DNA from: Actinomycetota bacterium
Lineage (GTDB): Bacteria; Actinomycetota; Actinomycetes; Streptosporangiales; Streptosporangiaceae
DNA: 64,000 nt
NCBI GenBank assembly: GCA_003164955.1
Contig: PLRW01000029.1
Location: 40,727 to 104,726, forward strand
Reading direction: 5' to 3'
Made by a program: the position numbers and the translations under genes. Position 1 is the first letter of the stretch. Each line of letters opens with the position of its first letter. The notes below the pieces were generated by a model. That model saw only the letters and a program-made list of their open reading frames with translations. It was not told where the DNA came from and made no database searches. Positions 8,643-17,926 of the stretch are shown piece by piece.

Positions 8643-10918
8643 CGGCGGCGAGCCCATCCAGCCATCCCGCGCCCAGCGGCCGGCCGTCGGCGCTGCGGCC
8701 CGACCGGGTATACCTCGGCTGGCAGTACGCCGTCCTGTACCCGCATCCCGGGCCGTCACCGCGCCGGCCCACCCCACCGCCGCGGGAGGAGCTCAATCCG
8801 GGGTGGGTTTCGGCTCAGCGCCGCGAGCAGAACCGGCTGGACCGCCCGCTCCGGGCATCGTTCGGCGGTGCGATCGTCCTGGCCGCCGGGATGATCACCC
8901 TCGGGGTCCTGGGCTGGCTCAATCCGTCGCTGTCCGGGCTGGGGGCCCTGCTGGGCACGGTTGGCGCGGGGCTGGCCGCGCGGCAGATCCGGCGCAGTGA
9001 GCAGGCCATGCGGGCCCGGATCGCGGGGGAGGAGCGCCGGGTGGCCACCATCCGGCGGCTCCAGGAAGCGCGGCTGTTCGAGTGGCAGGCCCAGCACGCC
9101 GGCCAGGCCAGGGACTGGCAAGCGCGCCGTGACGCTTACGAGCGCCAGAAACACTGGTACGCCATGTCGCTGGCCTGCGACATCGATCGCGTCGACGTGG
9201 CCGGGGGAACACTGCCCGGCTGGTCCGCGATGCTCACCATGATCGGTATACCCCGGCTGCAATCCGGCGGCGAGCTGACCGTGGTCGACCTCACCGACGG
9301 GGCCGTGGCCGGTGACCTCCTGGCCGTCTCCCGGCGGGTCGGGATCGCCCCCCTGGTCTGGGTGCTGCCCGACGACCTGCCCCGGCTGGACCTGGGCCTC
9401 GGCCTCGCCCCGGCGGCGCTCGCGGACCTGCTGGCCCTGACGGCCGGCGCCGGGGACGAGCACGGTTCCGCCCGGGAACTGTCCCGTGACAACGCCATTC
9501 TCGAGCGCGTCATCGGCCTGCTGGGGAACAACGCGACGCTGGCGCAGGTCAACGCCGCACTGCGGGTGCTCGCTCAGATCGGGGACCCGCGCGATGATGC
9601 CCGACGCGGGCTGCTGACCGGGGCGCAGATCGACCAGCTCGCCGTGATGTTCGGCCGCGGCGCGGGGCAGATGGTGGTCGAGCGCGCCTGGGCGATGGAG
9701 GCACGGCTGCGCACGCTGGATGACCTGGGGACCGCCCTCACGTCCACGCCGAGGTCCCCGCTGCGCGTGGTGGCCACGGACCCCGACGCCGGGGTGGCGG
9801 GGCACGCGGTCCTGAGCACCTTCGTGGTCGCGGCGCTCACCGCGGTCATCCGCCGTGGCGGCGCCGGGGCGCCCTGGCAGCACACGCTCTTCCTGCTCGG
9901 AGCGGAGAAACTGCGCGCGGACGTGCTGGACCGGCTGGCCGACGCCTGTGCGGCCTCCCGGACCGGGCTGGTGGTCGGTTACCGGTCAATCCCGGCCAGC
10001 GTCCGGGAACGGCTGGGACGCGGGAACGCGGCCGTCGCGTTCATGCGCCTGGGGAACGCCGCCGACGCCAGGACGGCCAGCGAGCAGATCGGCACCGAGC
10101 ACCGCCTTGTGCTCTCGCAGCTCACCGACACGGTCGGCACCTCGGTCACGGACACTACGGGCGGCTCCTACACCAGTACCGTGGGCACCTCCGATTCGCT
10201 GGCCCAGACCAGTTCGGTCACGGACACGTCCGGGCGCAGCCGCGGCCGCGGGGCCAGCCGGGACAGCAGTTTCCTCCCGCTCAGCCACGGAACCCGGTCC
10301 CAGAGCAGCGACTCCAGCCATTCCACCGGCTACACCGAATCCGACGCGATCACCGAGGGCATCAGCGAAAGCACGGCATGGGGCATCAGCACGTCCCGGG
10401 CGGCCGGGATGAGCGAATCACAGGCCCGGACCGTGCAGCGGACCCGTGAGTTCGTCGTCGAGCAGCACGAGCTTCAGCAGCTCCCGCCCAGTGTGATGAT
10501 CGTCATGTACTCCTCCGCCGGGGGCCGCCAGGTCGCCGTGGTCGATGCCAACCCGGGAATCATGAGCCTGCCCACCGCGACGCTGGCCTCCCTGGAGGAG
10601 GCACGCCGGATCCCGCTCGAGGGCATCGGGCCTGCGGAGCACCCGGTTCCCCAGCCGGATACGCCACGACGGCCCCGCGACGGGGGTGACACGCCGCGCG
10701 ACGATACCGCCGGGAGCGCCCCCGGCCTGGACGCCGCTCCCGGCGCTGAACGCGTCCCCGGGCCGGATTCTCCCGGGCCGGATTCTCCCGGCCCGGACCG
10801 CGATCCCGGTCGCCGCCGGCGGGCGCCGGTGAGCTGGCGGGACCGTGCCGGACAGGCGCCGCCCAATCTCGGGCCGCCACCGGATCGCCTGGACTGGCGC
10901 CGCCGCCCGGACGAGTAA
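8639..10918 (+). CDS. Membrane-anchored protein with T4CP/TraM-like C-terminal half and Ser/Thr-rich linker
   Basis: Two TM segments then charged helix; HTLFLLGAEKLRADVLDRLADACAASRTGLVVGYRSI...EQIGTEHRLVLSQLTDTVGTS; S/T-rich linker; HELQQLPPSVMIVMY; overlaps previous stop (ATGA). Confidence 0.55.
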   Translation: MTAASPSSHPAPSGRPSALRPDRVYLGWQYAVLYPHPGPSPRRPTPPPREELNPGWVSAQRREQNRLDRPLRASFGGAIVLAAGMITLGVLGWLNPSLSGLGALLGTVGAGLAARQIRRSEQAMRARIAGEERRVATIRRLQEARLFEWQAQHAGQARDWQARRDAYERQKHWYAMSLACDIDRVDVAGGTLPGWSAMLTMIGIPRLQSGGELTVVDLTDGAVAGDLLAVSRRVGIAPLVWVLPDDLPRLDLGLGLAPAALADLLALTAGAGDEHGSARELSRDNAILERVIGLLGNNATLAQVNAALRVLAQIGDPRDDARRGLLTGAQIDQLAVMFGRGAGQMVVERAWAMEARLRTLDDLGTALTSTPRSPLRVVATDPDAGVAGHAVLSTFVVAALTAVIRRGGAGAPWQHTLFLLGAEKLRADVLDRLADACAASRTGLVVGYRSIPASVRERLGRGNAAVAFMRLGNAADARTASEQIGTEHRLVLSQLTDTVGTSVTDTTGGSYTSTVGTSDSLAQTSSVTDTSGRSRGRGASRDSSFLPLSHGTRSQSSDSSHSTGYTESDAITEGISESTAWGISTSRAAGMSESQARTVQRTREFVVEQHELQQLPPSVMIVMYSSAGGRQVAVVDANPGIMSLPTATLASLEEARRIPLEGIGPAEHPVPQPDTPRRPRDGGDTPRDDTAGSAPGLDAAPGAERVPGPDSPGPDSPGPDRDPGRRRRAPVSWRDRAGQAPPNLGPPPDRLDWRRRPDE

Positions 10919-11000
10919 TCTCCGCCGAGCGGTCCTCCCGGCACCGTGACTGTGGCGGATGCGGTAGCGCGCGCCCGCGCCGGCCTGCTAAGCACAGCTT

Positions 11001-13139
11001 GTGATTGTAGAGTCACGTATAGCGATACACGATCGCCTGGCCGGGGCGTCCATCGAGCTCGCCGTGGCGCTGGAGCCCGGCCGGGGCCCGCTGCGGATGC
11101 CGGTCGCCGCACTCGGCCACGGCGTCCTGGTGACGGGCAGCGCCGGCACGGGCCCGTCGCGGACCGTCCGGAACATGCTCGCGCAGCTCACCGCGCTCGG
11201 TCTGCCGTGGCTGGCCGTCGACGCGGCCGGGTCCGGATACGAGACCGTCACCGGCGGCCGGGAGGGTCCCCCGGTCACCGTCATCAACCCCTGCGATCCG
11301 GACGCCATACCGCTGACCCTCAGCCCGCTGGCACCGGAGCCGGGCTACCCGCTGCAGGCGCATATGGCCCTGGTGCGCCGGCTGCTGGACGTCGCCTTCG
11401 GCGCTGACGAGCTGTTCTCCCTGGCTTTGTCGCTGGCGCTGCCCCGCGTATACGAGGCCGCCGGCTGGGATCTGCTCACCGGGCGTCCCGCGCACCGGGC
11501 CCCCGGCCGGGCGGCCGCGCCGGCCGTTCCGCGCCTCGGTGAACTGCACGACGCGGTCACCGGCGTGATCGGCGAGGCCGGATACGACCGTAAGACCCGG
11601 GCCCGGCTGCATGCCCTGGCCGGCGCCCGGTTCGGGCCGTTGCGGAGCGGGTCGGCCGGCCGATTCCTCGACGGCGGTCATCCCGCCGATCTGGGCGCGC
11701 TTCTCCGCGGGCCCGCCGTGCTGGCCGTGCATGACATCGGCGCCGGCGAGGACCGGGCGCTGGTCTCCGGTGCCCTGCTGATCCGGCTCGCCGAGCACCT
11801 GCGGCTCCGTTCGGGGCGGCCAGGCTCCCCGCTCCGGCACGTCCTCGTACTCGGGGAAGCACGATCCATCCTGGGCGACCAGGGGGAGGGCCGCCCGGCG
11901 ACGCGTGCCGCCGAATGGCTCGCCGCCCTGCTGGCGGAGTTCGGGGCGCATGGGGAAGGCACCGTCCTCACCGAGCCGTGCCCAGCCCGGCTCGTGCCCG
12001 ACGTGTCGCGGAACGCGGCGGTCAGAATCGTGCACCGGATACCGGCCGCGCACGGTGCGGACGCGGGCCAGCAGGTGGCCGACCTGCCGCTGCTCACCCC
12101 CGAGGTAGCGGTTCTGCTCCCCGGCGATGCCGGGCCGCCGCGCTGGGGGCGGATCCCCGCTCCGGGGCCGGCCGGCCCGCCGGGGCGCGCCCATCCGGGC
12201 GGGGCCGTTCCGCCCGGCGATGCGGCGCGTGGCGCCGTAGCGCCCGGCGATGTCACGCCCCCGGTGAGCGGCCGCCGATCGGCTGCCTGCGGACGGCGAT
12301 GCCGGGAAGGCCGTGCGTGCCAGCTAGGCGAGCTCCGCGAGGCCGAACTGCTCGCCGCCGCACCGGAACTGGCCTGGCTCCGGGTGTGGACCGAGGCATT
12401 CCTGCTGGCCTTTCTCACCGACAATCCGCTCCCGGCCGTTCCCGCGCCGCTCTGCCGCCGGTGGCGGGGCCTCGGCGCACGGGCGCGCGAATGCCTGCTG
12501 GCCCGGGTTATTGATCACCAGGCCGGTATCCGGGTGGTGGCCCTGCGCGCGAGCTACGAACCGTCCCGGTTCGCTCGGGTGGTGGCGTCCGCGGCGGCGA
12601 TCAGGCTGGACCGCGCCGGCGCCGGAGCCGGAGCGGAGGCCGCCGTCCCGGCCGGCGCTGTGCCGTCCGCCACGCGGCCCGGCCCAGCCTGGGTCATCCC
12701 GCAGCTCCGGTGGCTGCACGAGATCGAGCGGCTCTGCCCGTTCGGCGGTCCTGGCCTCGCACCCGCCGATCACGCCCCGCCGCTGGACTTCGATCTGACC
12801 GCCCTGCCGGACTGGCCGGGCATCCGGGCCGGGCAGCGGATCTGGGCCCTGCGCCGGCATCCGCTGTCGATGGAACTGGCCGTCAACCGCCGGCTGGCCT
12901 GGACCGCGCTGGTCGGCGAAGACGGTCCCGTGCCCTTTGCCGTCGACCTCGCCCAGGTCATGCCGGGGGTGGATCACGCGCAGGCGCTGCGTCACACGGC
13001 CGCCCTTATGCAGGTGTCGGGCGGCATCAGCACGGGCCCGGGCTGGCTCGAGGCGGTCCTGTCCTGGCCACGCCGGTTTGTCACGTTTCCGGGCACCCAG
13101 CGCCCGCCGGGCGATGCTGCTGACTGGCCGCCCGGGTGA
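11001..13139 (+). CDS. HerA/VirB4-like P-loop protein with degenerate Walker A/B
   Basis: GVLVTGSAGTGPSRT (Walker A position, Lys replaced by Pro), HVLVLGEARSIL (Walker B-like), GEGTVLTEPCPARLVPDVSRNAAVRIVHRI resembling HerA sensor region; GTG start. Confidence 0.55.
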   Translation: MIVESRIAIHDRLAGASIELAVALEPGRGPLRMPVAALGHGVLVTGSAGTGPSRTVRNMLAQLTALGLPWLAVDAAGSGYETVTGGREGPPVTVINPCDPDAIPLTLSPLAPEPGYPLQAHMALVRRLLDVAFGADELFSLALSLALPRVYEAAGWDLLTGRPAHRAPGRAAAPAVPRLGELHDAVTGVIGEAGYDRKTRARLHALAGARFGPLRSGSAGRFLDGGHPADLGALLRGPAVLAVHDIGAGEDRALVSGALLIRLAEHLRLRSGRPGSPLRHVLVLGEARSILGDQGEGRPATRAAEWLAALLAEFGAHGEGTVLTEPCPARLVPDVSRNAAVRIVHRIPAAHGADAGQQVADLPLLTPEVAVLLPGDAGPPRWGRIPAPGPAGPPGRAHPGGAVPPGDAARGAVAPGDVTPPVSGRRSAACGRRCREGRACQLGELREAELLAAAPELAWLRVWTEAFLLAFLTDNPLPAVPAPLCRRWRGLGARARECLLARVIDHQAGIRVVALRASYEPSRFARVVASAAAIRLDRAGAGAGAEAAVPAGAVPSATRPGPAWVIPQLRWLHEIERLCPFGGPGLAPADHAPPLDFDLTALPDWPGIRAGQRIWALRRHPLSMELAVNRRLAWTALVGEDGPVPFAVDLAQVMPGVDHAQALRHTAALMQVSGGISTGPGWLEAVLSWPRRFVTFPGTQRPPGDAADWPPG

Positions 13140-13156
13140 CGATAACATCGGCCGGG

Positions 13157-14395
13157 ATGAACAAGCTTCCCTTGCGAGCCAGGCTGGCGACCAGCGTCGG
13201 CGGAGCCGCGAGCAAAGTTTCGCGGCTGGCCGGCCGGGGTGACGGTTCGGTGATCGGCGGTGTCATCGGCCTCAGGCTCGAGCCCGGGCTGCTGGCCATG
13301 CTCGCGCAGGACCGGGACGTTGTCCTGGTCACCGGAACCAACGGCAAAACGACCACGACCCGCCTGGTCACGGCGGCGCTCGCGCCCCTGGGAGAGCAGA
13401 TCGCCTCCAACGCGTTCGGCGCCAACATGGAAGCCGGCATGGCGTCCGCGCTCGGCCAGGCCCCCGACGCGACGATCGCGGTGCTCGAGTGCGATGAGAA
13501 GTACATACCGACGGTGCTCAAAGCCACCCACGCGCGTGTGCTCGTGCTGCTGAACCTGAGCCGGGACCAGATGGACCGGGCCGCCGAGATCTGGCTGCTC
13601 GCCCGGCGCTGGCGGGAAGCCATCGACGCCGCTCCCGACTGCCACGTCGTCGCCAACGCCGACGATCCGCTGATCGCCTGGGCCGCCGCGAAGGCGCCGC
13701 ACGTCACCTGGGTGGCGGCCGGGCAGCGCTGGCACGACGACTCATGGTGCTGCCCACGCTGCGGCTCGCACCTGCGCCGGACCGGCGGCGACTGGAGGTG
13801 CGGCGAGTGCTCGTTCACCCGGCCTCCGGTCCGCTGGGCACTGTCCGGCGACGACGTCATCGACCAGGCCGGGCGCGTCCGGCCGCTGGACCTGGCGCTG
13901 CCGGGCCGGGCGAACCGGTCCAACGCGGTGGTCGCGCTGGCCGTCGCCGAGGTCTTCGGAGTCGACGTCGTGCACGCGCTGCGCGGGCTGCGCGATGTGG
14001 TTTCCGTGGCAGGCCGGTACACCACGGTCGAACGGCGCGGCGTGGCCATCCGGCTGCTGCTGGCCAAGAACCCGGCCGGCTGGCTGGAGGCGCTCGACGT
14101 GCTGCGCCCGCCGCCCGAGCCGGTGATGCTCGCGGTCAATGCCCAGGTGCCGGACGGCCGGGACACGTCCTGGCTGTGGGACGTGGACTACCGCAGGCTG
14201 CGGGGGCGGCAGGTGTTCGTCGGTGGGGAGCGCCGGACCGACCTGGCCGTCCGGCTGGAAGCCGACGACGTTACCTTCGAGCTCGTGGCCGGTATCGATG
14301 AGGCCGTGGACCGGGTCGGGCACGGCAGCCTCGAGGTGATCGGCAACTACACCGCGTTCCAGCAGATCCGCACGGCCCTCGGGCGGGCCGCATGA
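13157..14395 (+). CDS. murT: Lipid II isoglutaminyl synthase subunit MurT (Mur ligase family)
   Basis: GTNGKTTTTRL P-loop, zinc-ribbon CCPRCGSHLRRTGGDWRCGECSF, C-terminal DUF1727-type region; next to gatD. Confidence 0.93.
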   Translation: MNKLPLRARLATSVGGAASKVSRLAGRGDGSVIGGVIGLRLEPGLLAMLAQDRDVVLVTGTNGKTTTTRLVTAALAPLGEQIASNAFGANMEAGMASALGQAPDATIAVLECDEKYIPTVLKATHARVLVLLNLSRDQMDRAAEIWLLARRWREAIDAAPDCHVVANADDPLIAWAAAKAPHVTWVAAGQRWHDDSWCCPRCGSHLRRTGGDWRCGECSFTRPPVRWALSGDDVIDQAGRVRPLDLALPGRANRSNAVVALAVAEVFGVDVVHALRGLRDVVSVAGRYTTVERRGVAIRLLLAKNPAGWLEALDVLRPPPEPVMLAVNAQVPDGRDTSWLWDVDYRRLRGRQVFVGGERRTDLAVRLEADDVTFELVAGIDEAVDRVGHGSLEVIGNYTAFQQIRTALGRAA

Positions 14396-15105
14396 CGAGC
14401 AGTCTGCGCCTGGTGTGGGTCTACCCGGACCTGCTGAGCACGTACGGGGACCGTGGCAACCTTCTCGTGCTGGAACGGCGCGCCCGGCTGCGGGACATCG
14501 GCGTCGAGTCGGTCTTCGTCAATTCGGACCAGCCGGTGCCCCGTGACGGCGACATCTACCTGCTCGGCGGGGGCGAGGATCTCCCGCAGGTACTTGCGGC
14601 CCGGCGGCTGCGCGCCGATGGCGGCCTGGCCGCTGCGGCGGACCGCGGTGCCGTCGTCTTCGCGGTGTGCGCGGGCTACCAGTTGCTGGGACACGAGTTC
14701 GGTGGCGCGGACGGTGAGCCCACCGCGGGCCTCGGCATCCTGGACATCCGCAGTGGGCGAGGCGACCGCCGTGCCGTCGGGGAGATCGTCGCGGACGTCG
14801 ACCCGGGTCTCGGGGTGCCCGTGCTGACCGGTTTCGAGAACCACCAGGGCGTCACCCGCCGGGGGCCGGACGCCGCCCCGCTCGCGCAGGTTTCCGTCGG
14901 GACCGGTAATGGCGACGGCACCGAGGGCGCGTACGCGGGCCGCGTGCTCGGCACGTATTCGCATGGCCCGGCCCTGGTGCGCAACCCGGGGCTCGCCGAC
15001 CTGCTGCTCGGCTGGGTCGTGGGCCCGATGCGGCCGCTGCCCGCCGAACGCGATGAGCTCGCCCTGACGCTGCGCCGCGAGCGCCTGGCCGCGGTGACCC
15101 GGTAA
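14392..15105 (+). CDS. gatD: Lipid II isoglutaminyl synthase glutamine amidotransferase subunit GatD
   Basis: YPDLLSTYGDRGN, GGGEDLPQ, AVCAGYQLLG (nucleophile Cys), TYSHGPALVRNP; ATGA overlap with murT. Confidence 0.94.
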   Translation: MTSSLRLVWVYPDLLSTYGDRGNLLVLERRARLRDIGVESVFVNSDQPVPRDGDIYLLGGGEDLPQVLAARRLRADGGLAAAADRGAVVFAVCAGYQLLGHEFGGADGEPTAGLGILDIRSGRGDRRAVGEIVADVDPGLGVPVLTGFENHQGVTRRGPDAAPLAQVSVGTGNGDGTEGAYAGRVLGTYSHGPALVRNPGLADLLLGWVVGPMRPLPAERDELALTLRRERLAAVTR

Positions 15106-15148
15106 CGGCCGGCGAGCGCACAGGAACTGGCAGTACGGGGCTGGCCGG

Positions 15149-15514
15149 TCAGTACACCAGGGCCTGAGCCCCGTCGGCGATCGCCTCGGCGACGAAGGTG
15201 GTCGCCCCGGCGATCCGGATGCCCTCGATGACGTCCTGCTGGCCGATGTCCCGGCGCGCCGCACACTGCGTGCATACCGTCACCGAACCGGCGGCGAGCA
15301 CCCCCGCGAGCAGATCGGCCAGCGGTGCGGCGTGCGGGAGGCTGAAGTCGTCGGCCCGGCCGGGCAGCGCGAACCAGGCGGATTCGCCGGTGAGCCACAG
15401 TGACACCCCGATTCCGCTGGCGACTGCGGCGGCAGCCACCGTGAACGCCTGATTGCAGCGTTCCGGTTCGTCCTTACCGGCGGTGACCTTGATGACGAGA
15501 GACCGTGGTGCCAC
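15149..15514 (-). CDS. DsrE family protein
   Basis: Small alpha/beta protein KVTAGKDEPERCNQAFTVAAAAVASG...VTVCTQCAARRDI. Confidence 0.75.
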   Translation of the reverse strand: MAPRSLVIKVTAGKDEPERCNQAFTVAAAAVASGIGVSLWLTGESAWFALPGRADDFSLPHAAPLADLLAGVLAAGSVTVCTQCAARRDIGQQDVIEGIRIAGATTFVAEAIADGAQALVY

Positions 15515-15579
15515 CCCAGCACTCTAACCGCCGGCGCGGCACCCGGCTACGGAGCCGTCCTGACCGTACACTCCGGTCC

Positions 15580-16269
15580 ATGCACGGCATGCTGAGCGCG
15601 ACGGTGATGCTGGCTGCTTTCGCCGCGATCGCACTGGTCAGCGGCGCGTCGGCGGTATGGCTCGGCCATGCCGCGGCCGCCGCCGCGGGCCGATCACGTC
15701 CCGCACGGCCGACCGGGACGCCCGGCGCCGCTACCGGCCCGGATCCCGGAGCGGCCGGCACAGTCGGCACAGCCGGTGTGCCCGGCGAGCCGGCGGAGGA
15801 GGCGGACGGGACAGAGCCGGATTATCCCGAACGGACCTGGCTGGGAGCGGCCCGCATCGCGACCGCTCAGCCGGCCGGGCCCGCCGGGCACGACAGGTGG
15901 ACCGGGCCGGGTGATGCGGCCGGGGTGCCGGGCGCCGGCGACGTGTACGACGTGGACAACTGGCCCGGCGCCGAGGATTCAGGCGACGGGCGGGGCGGGC
16001 CCAACGGACCCGGACGCAGTTCACCGGGCTCGCGGGGCTGGCCCGACACGGCCAAGTCGCTCTACTCGCGGGGCTGGCCGGTCATGGATGGCCTGCCGCA
16101 CGGACCGGACGCGGAGCGGCCGGGGAACGGGACGAATACCGGCGCCGGTACCGGGGTGGCGGGGGAGCCGGACGCCGCGCCGGAGGAGGCGGCGGGGGCG
16201 GAGCCGTCCGTGCGTCCCGAGGGGGCCCGGGTGTACGTCCTGGGCGAATCGCGCCGTCCCGGACGCTGA
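15580..16269 (+). CDS. Hypothetical protein with N-terminal TM helix, low-complexity
   Basis: Single N-terminal hydrophobic segment followed by Gly/Pro-rich region; plus-strand codon bias. Confidence 0.5.
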   Translation: MHGMLSATVMLAAFAAIALVSGASAVWLGHAAAAAAGRSRPARPTGTPGAATGPDPGAAGTVGTAGVPGEPAEEADGTEPDYPERTWLGAARIATAQPAGPAGHDRWTGPGDAAGVPGAGDVYDVDNWPGAEDSGDGRGGPNGPGRSSPGSRGWPDTAKSLYSRGWPVMDGLPHGPDAERPGNGTNTGAGTGVAGEPDAAPEEAAGAEPSVRPEGARVYVLGESRRPGR

Positions 16270-16366
16270 ATGCCCGGCCCGGCCGACCGGGGGTGCTTAG
16301 CTGCTTATCTGGTTATCTGGGCGGGTCGTGCCGGCCGCTGGTGGCCGGCCGTCTAACCTGGCCGGC

Positions 16367-16885
16367 ATGGACGATCAACACGGGACCCCGGCCGGGGACC
16401 AGGACCCCGAACTGCATCCGGACCTCGCGCCGCTCGCGTTCCTTCTCGGGCGGTGGGAAGGCGCAGGGGTCGGTGGCTACCCGACCATCGAGAGCTTCCA
16501 GTTCGGCCAGGAAATGTCATTCAGCCACAACGGAAAGCCCTTCCTCAGCTATACGAGCCGGACGTGGCGGCTCGATGCGGAGGGGCGGATCGGCCAGCCA
16601 CTCTCGACCGAGGCCGGGTTCTGGCGCCCGCAGCCGGCGGGGAAGGTCGAGGTACTGCTGGCCCACCCGACCGGTATCACCGAGATCTACCTGGGTGAGG
16701 TCTCCGGCCACCGCGTCGACCTGGCCACCGACGTCGTCGCGCGCACGTCCTCGGCCAAGGAGGTCACCGCCGGGCGCCGGCTGTACGGCCTGATCGGCGA
16801 CGACCTGGGCTGGGCGTACGACCTGGCCGCCGTGGGGCAGCCACTGCAGTCTCACATCTCCGCCCAATTGAAGCGGGTCAGCTGA
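16367..16885 (+). CDS. FABP-like/nitrobindin-type heme-binding protein
   Basis: LGRWEGAGVGGYPTIESFQFGQEM (GxWxGxG), EAGFWRP, beta-barrel pattern. Confidence 0.88.
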   Translation: MDDQHGTPAGDQDPELHPDLAPLAFLLGRWEGAGVGGYPTIESFQFGQEMSFSHNGKPFLSYTSRTWRLDAEGRIGQPLSTEAGFWRPQPAGKVEVLLAHPTGITEIYLGEVSGHRVDLATDVVARTSSAKEVTAGRRLYGLIGDDLGWAYDLAAVGQPLQSHISAQLKRVS

Positions 16886-16910
16886 AGCGGGCCGGCTGAA
16901 GACGGACCGG
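16869..16910 (+). repeat. 3 x 14-nt tandem repeat spanning the stop codon of the nitrobindin-like gene
   Basis: TGAAGCGGGTCAGC | TGAAGCGGGCCGGC | TGAAGACGGACCGG; CDS stop TGA at 16883-16885. Confidence 0.9.
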
Positions 16911-16929
16911 GGGAAAGTAAAACCCCCGG
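16907..16929 (+). terminator. GC-rich hairpin, probable terminator (no U tract)
   Basis: CCGGGGG-AAAGTAAAA-CCCCCGG, perfect 7-bp stem. Confidence 0.6.
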
Positions 16930-17089
16930 GCGGCTCCCGCCGCAGCGCACAGGATGAACGCTGCGGGCGGGGATCGGCTGGACACGGCCGATCAGCCCGG
17001 GGGGGCGGTGTCTGTCCGGGATTGCCGACCGCCGTCCCGGAGGACGTCAGGGCTACACCCATCGGCACCTCAGGAAAGGAGGCGGAAGG

Positions 17090-17215
17090 GTGTGGCCCAC
17101 GCGTTGCGGCACATTATGCCGCGGTGCGCGCGCCGGCGGGTCAGCGGCTAGCGGACAGCCACCTCGCGAGTCCAACATCTATGCATGCTGTGGACCACCT
17201 CCTTTCCCGCGTTAA
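17090..17215 (+). CDS. Putative 41-aa uORF/leader peptide upstream of fur-family gene
   Basis: AAAGGAGG 7 nt upstream of GTG; VWPTRCGTLCRGARAGGSAASGQPPRESNIYACCGPPPFPR; below the 60-aa ORF-track cutoff. Confidence 0.35.
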   Translation: MWPTRCGTLCRGARAGGSAASGQPPRESNIYACCGPPPFPR

Positions 17216-17380
17216 AACGCACGTTATGCCACGGCAGGCCGCGGAAGCAAGACGATTTTCTCCGGTCGCTTCCCGGGTCCCCCGTCGCGCCCGTCTCGCG
17301 CTCCCGGCCCGGCCAGCGGAACGGCCGGCCCGCCAGGCGTCCTGGGCGGTACCGGGCCCCGGCGCCACTAAACTGCGGGC

Positions 17381-17821
17381 ATGGCGCAAGCCCGGGATAG
17401 CGAACGCGTCCCGCAGGCCTGGGACGAGCAGCTGCGGGCCCGCGGGTACCGGGCTACGCCGCAGCGGCAGCTGGTGCTCGAGGCGGTCGCCCGTCTCGGG
17501 CACGCCACCCCGGAGGACGTCGGGGCCGAGGTCCGCCAGGCCGCGCGCGGGGTCAACATCTCCACGATCTACCGCACGCTGGAGCTGCTCGAGCAGCTCG
17601 GCATGGTGACGCACGCGCATCTCGGCCACGGCGCGCCGACGTACCACCTGGCTGCGGACGCTGATCACGTTCACCTGGTCTGCCGGAGCTGCGGGAAGAT
17701 CACCGAGGTCAGCCCGGAGGCGGTACGGCCGCTGGTCACGGCGCTCGACGCCGGGCAGGACTTCGAGACGGACGTCGGGCACCTGACGGTGTTCGGTCGC
17801 TGCGGGCAATGCAGGCCGTGA
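17381..17821 (+). CDS. Fur-family transcriptional regulator
   Basis: RATPQRQLVLEAVARLGHATPEDV wHTH, ADHVHLVCRSCGKITEV and C-terminal CGQC metal site. Confidence 0.93.
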   Translation: MAQARDSERVPQAWDEQLRARGYRATPQRQLVLEAVARLGHATPEDVGAEVRQAARGVNISTIYRTLELLEQLGMVTHAHLGHGAPTYHLAADADHVHLVCRSCGKITEVSPEAVRPLVTALDAGQDFETDVGHLTVFGRCGQCRP

Positions 17822-17880
17822 CCGGCTGAGCCCGTGACCGGCTGAGCCCGTGGCCGGCTGAGCCGTGACCGGCTGAGCGC
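17818..17880 (+). repeat. 4 x 15-16-nt tandem repeat spanning the fur stop codon
   Basis: GTGACCGGCTGAGCCC x2, GTGGCCGGCTGAGCC, GTGACCGGCTGAGCGC; stop TGA at 17819-17821. Confidence 0.92.
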
Positions 17881-17926
17881 GGGGCGACGGCGCTGAACCG
17901 CGGCCGCCCATGCGTAACCTAGGACC

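Noticed and set aside
10750-10800. Tandem GGGCCGGATTCTCCC repeat
   Set aside because: In-frame coding repeat (PDSPGPDSPGPD) in a disordered tail; explained by protein low complexity.
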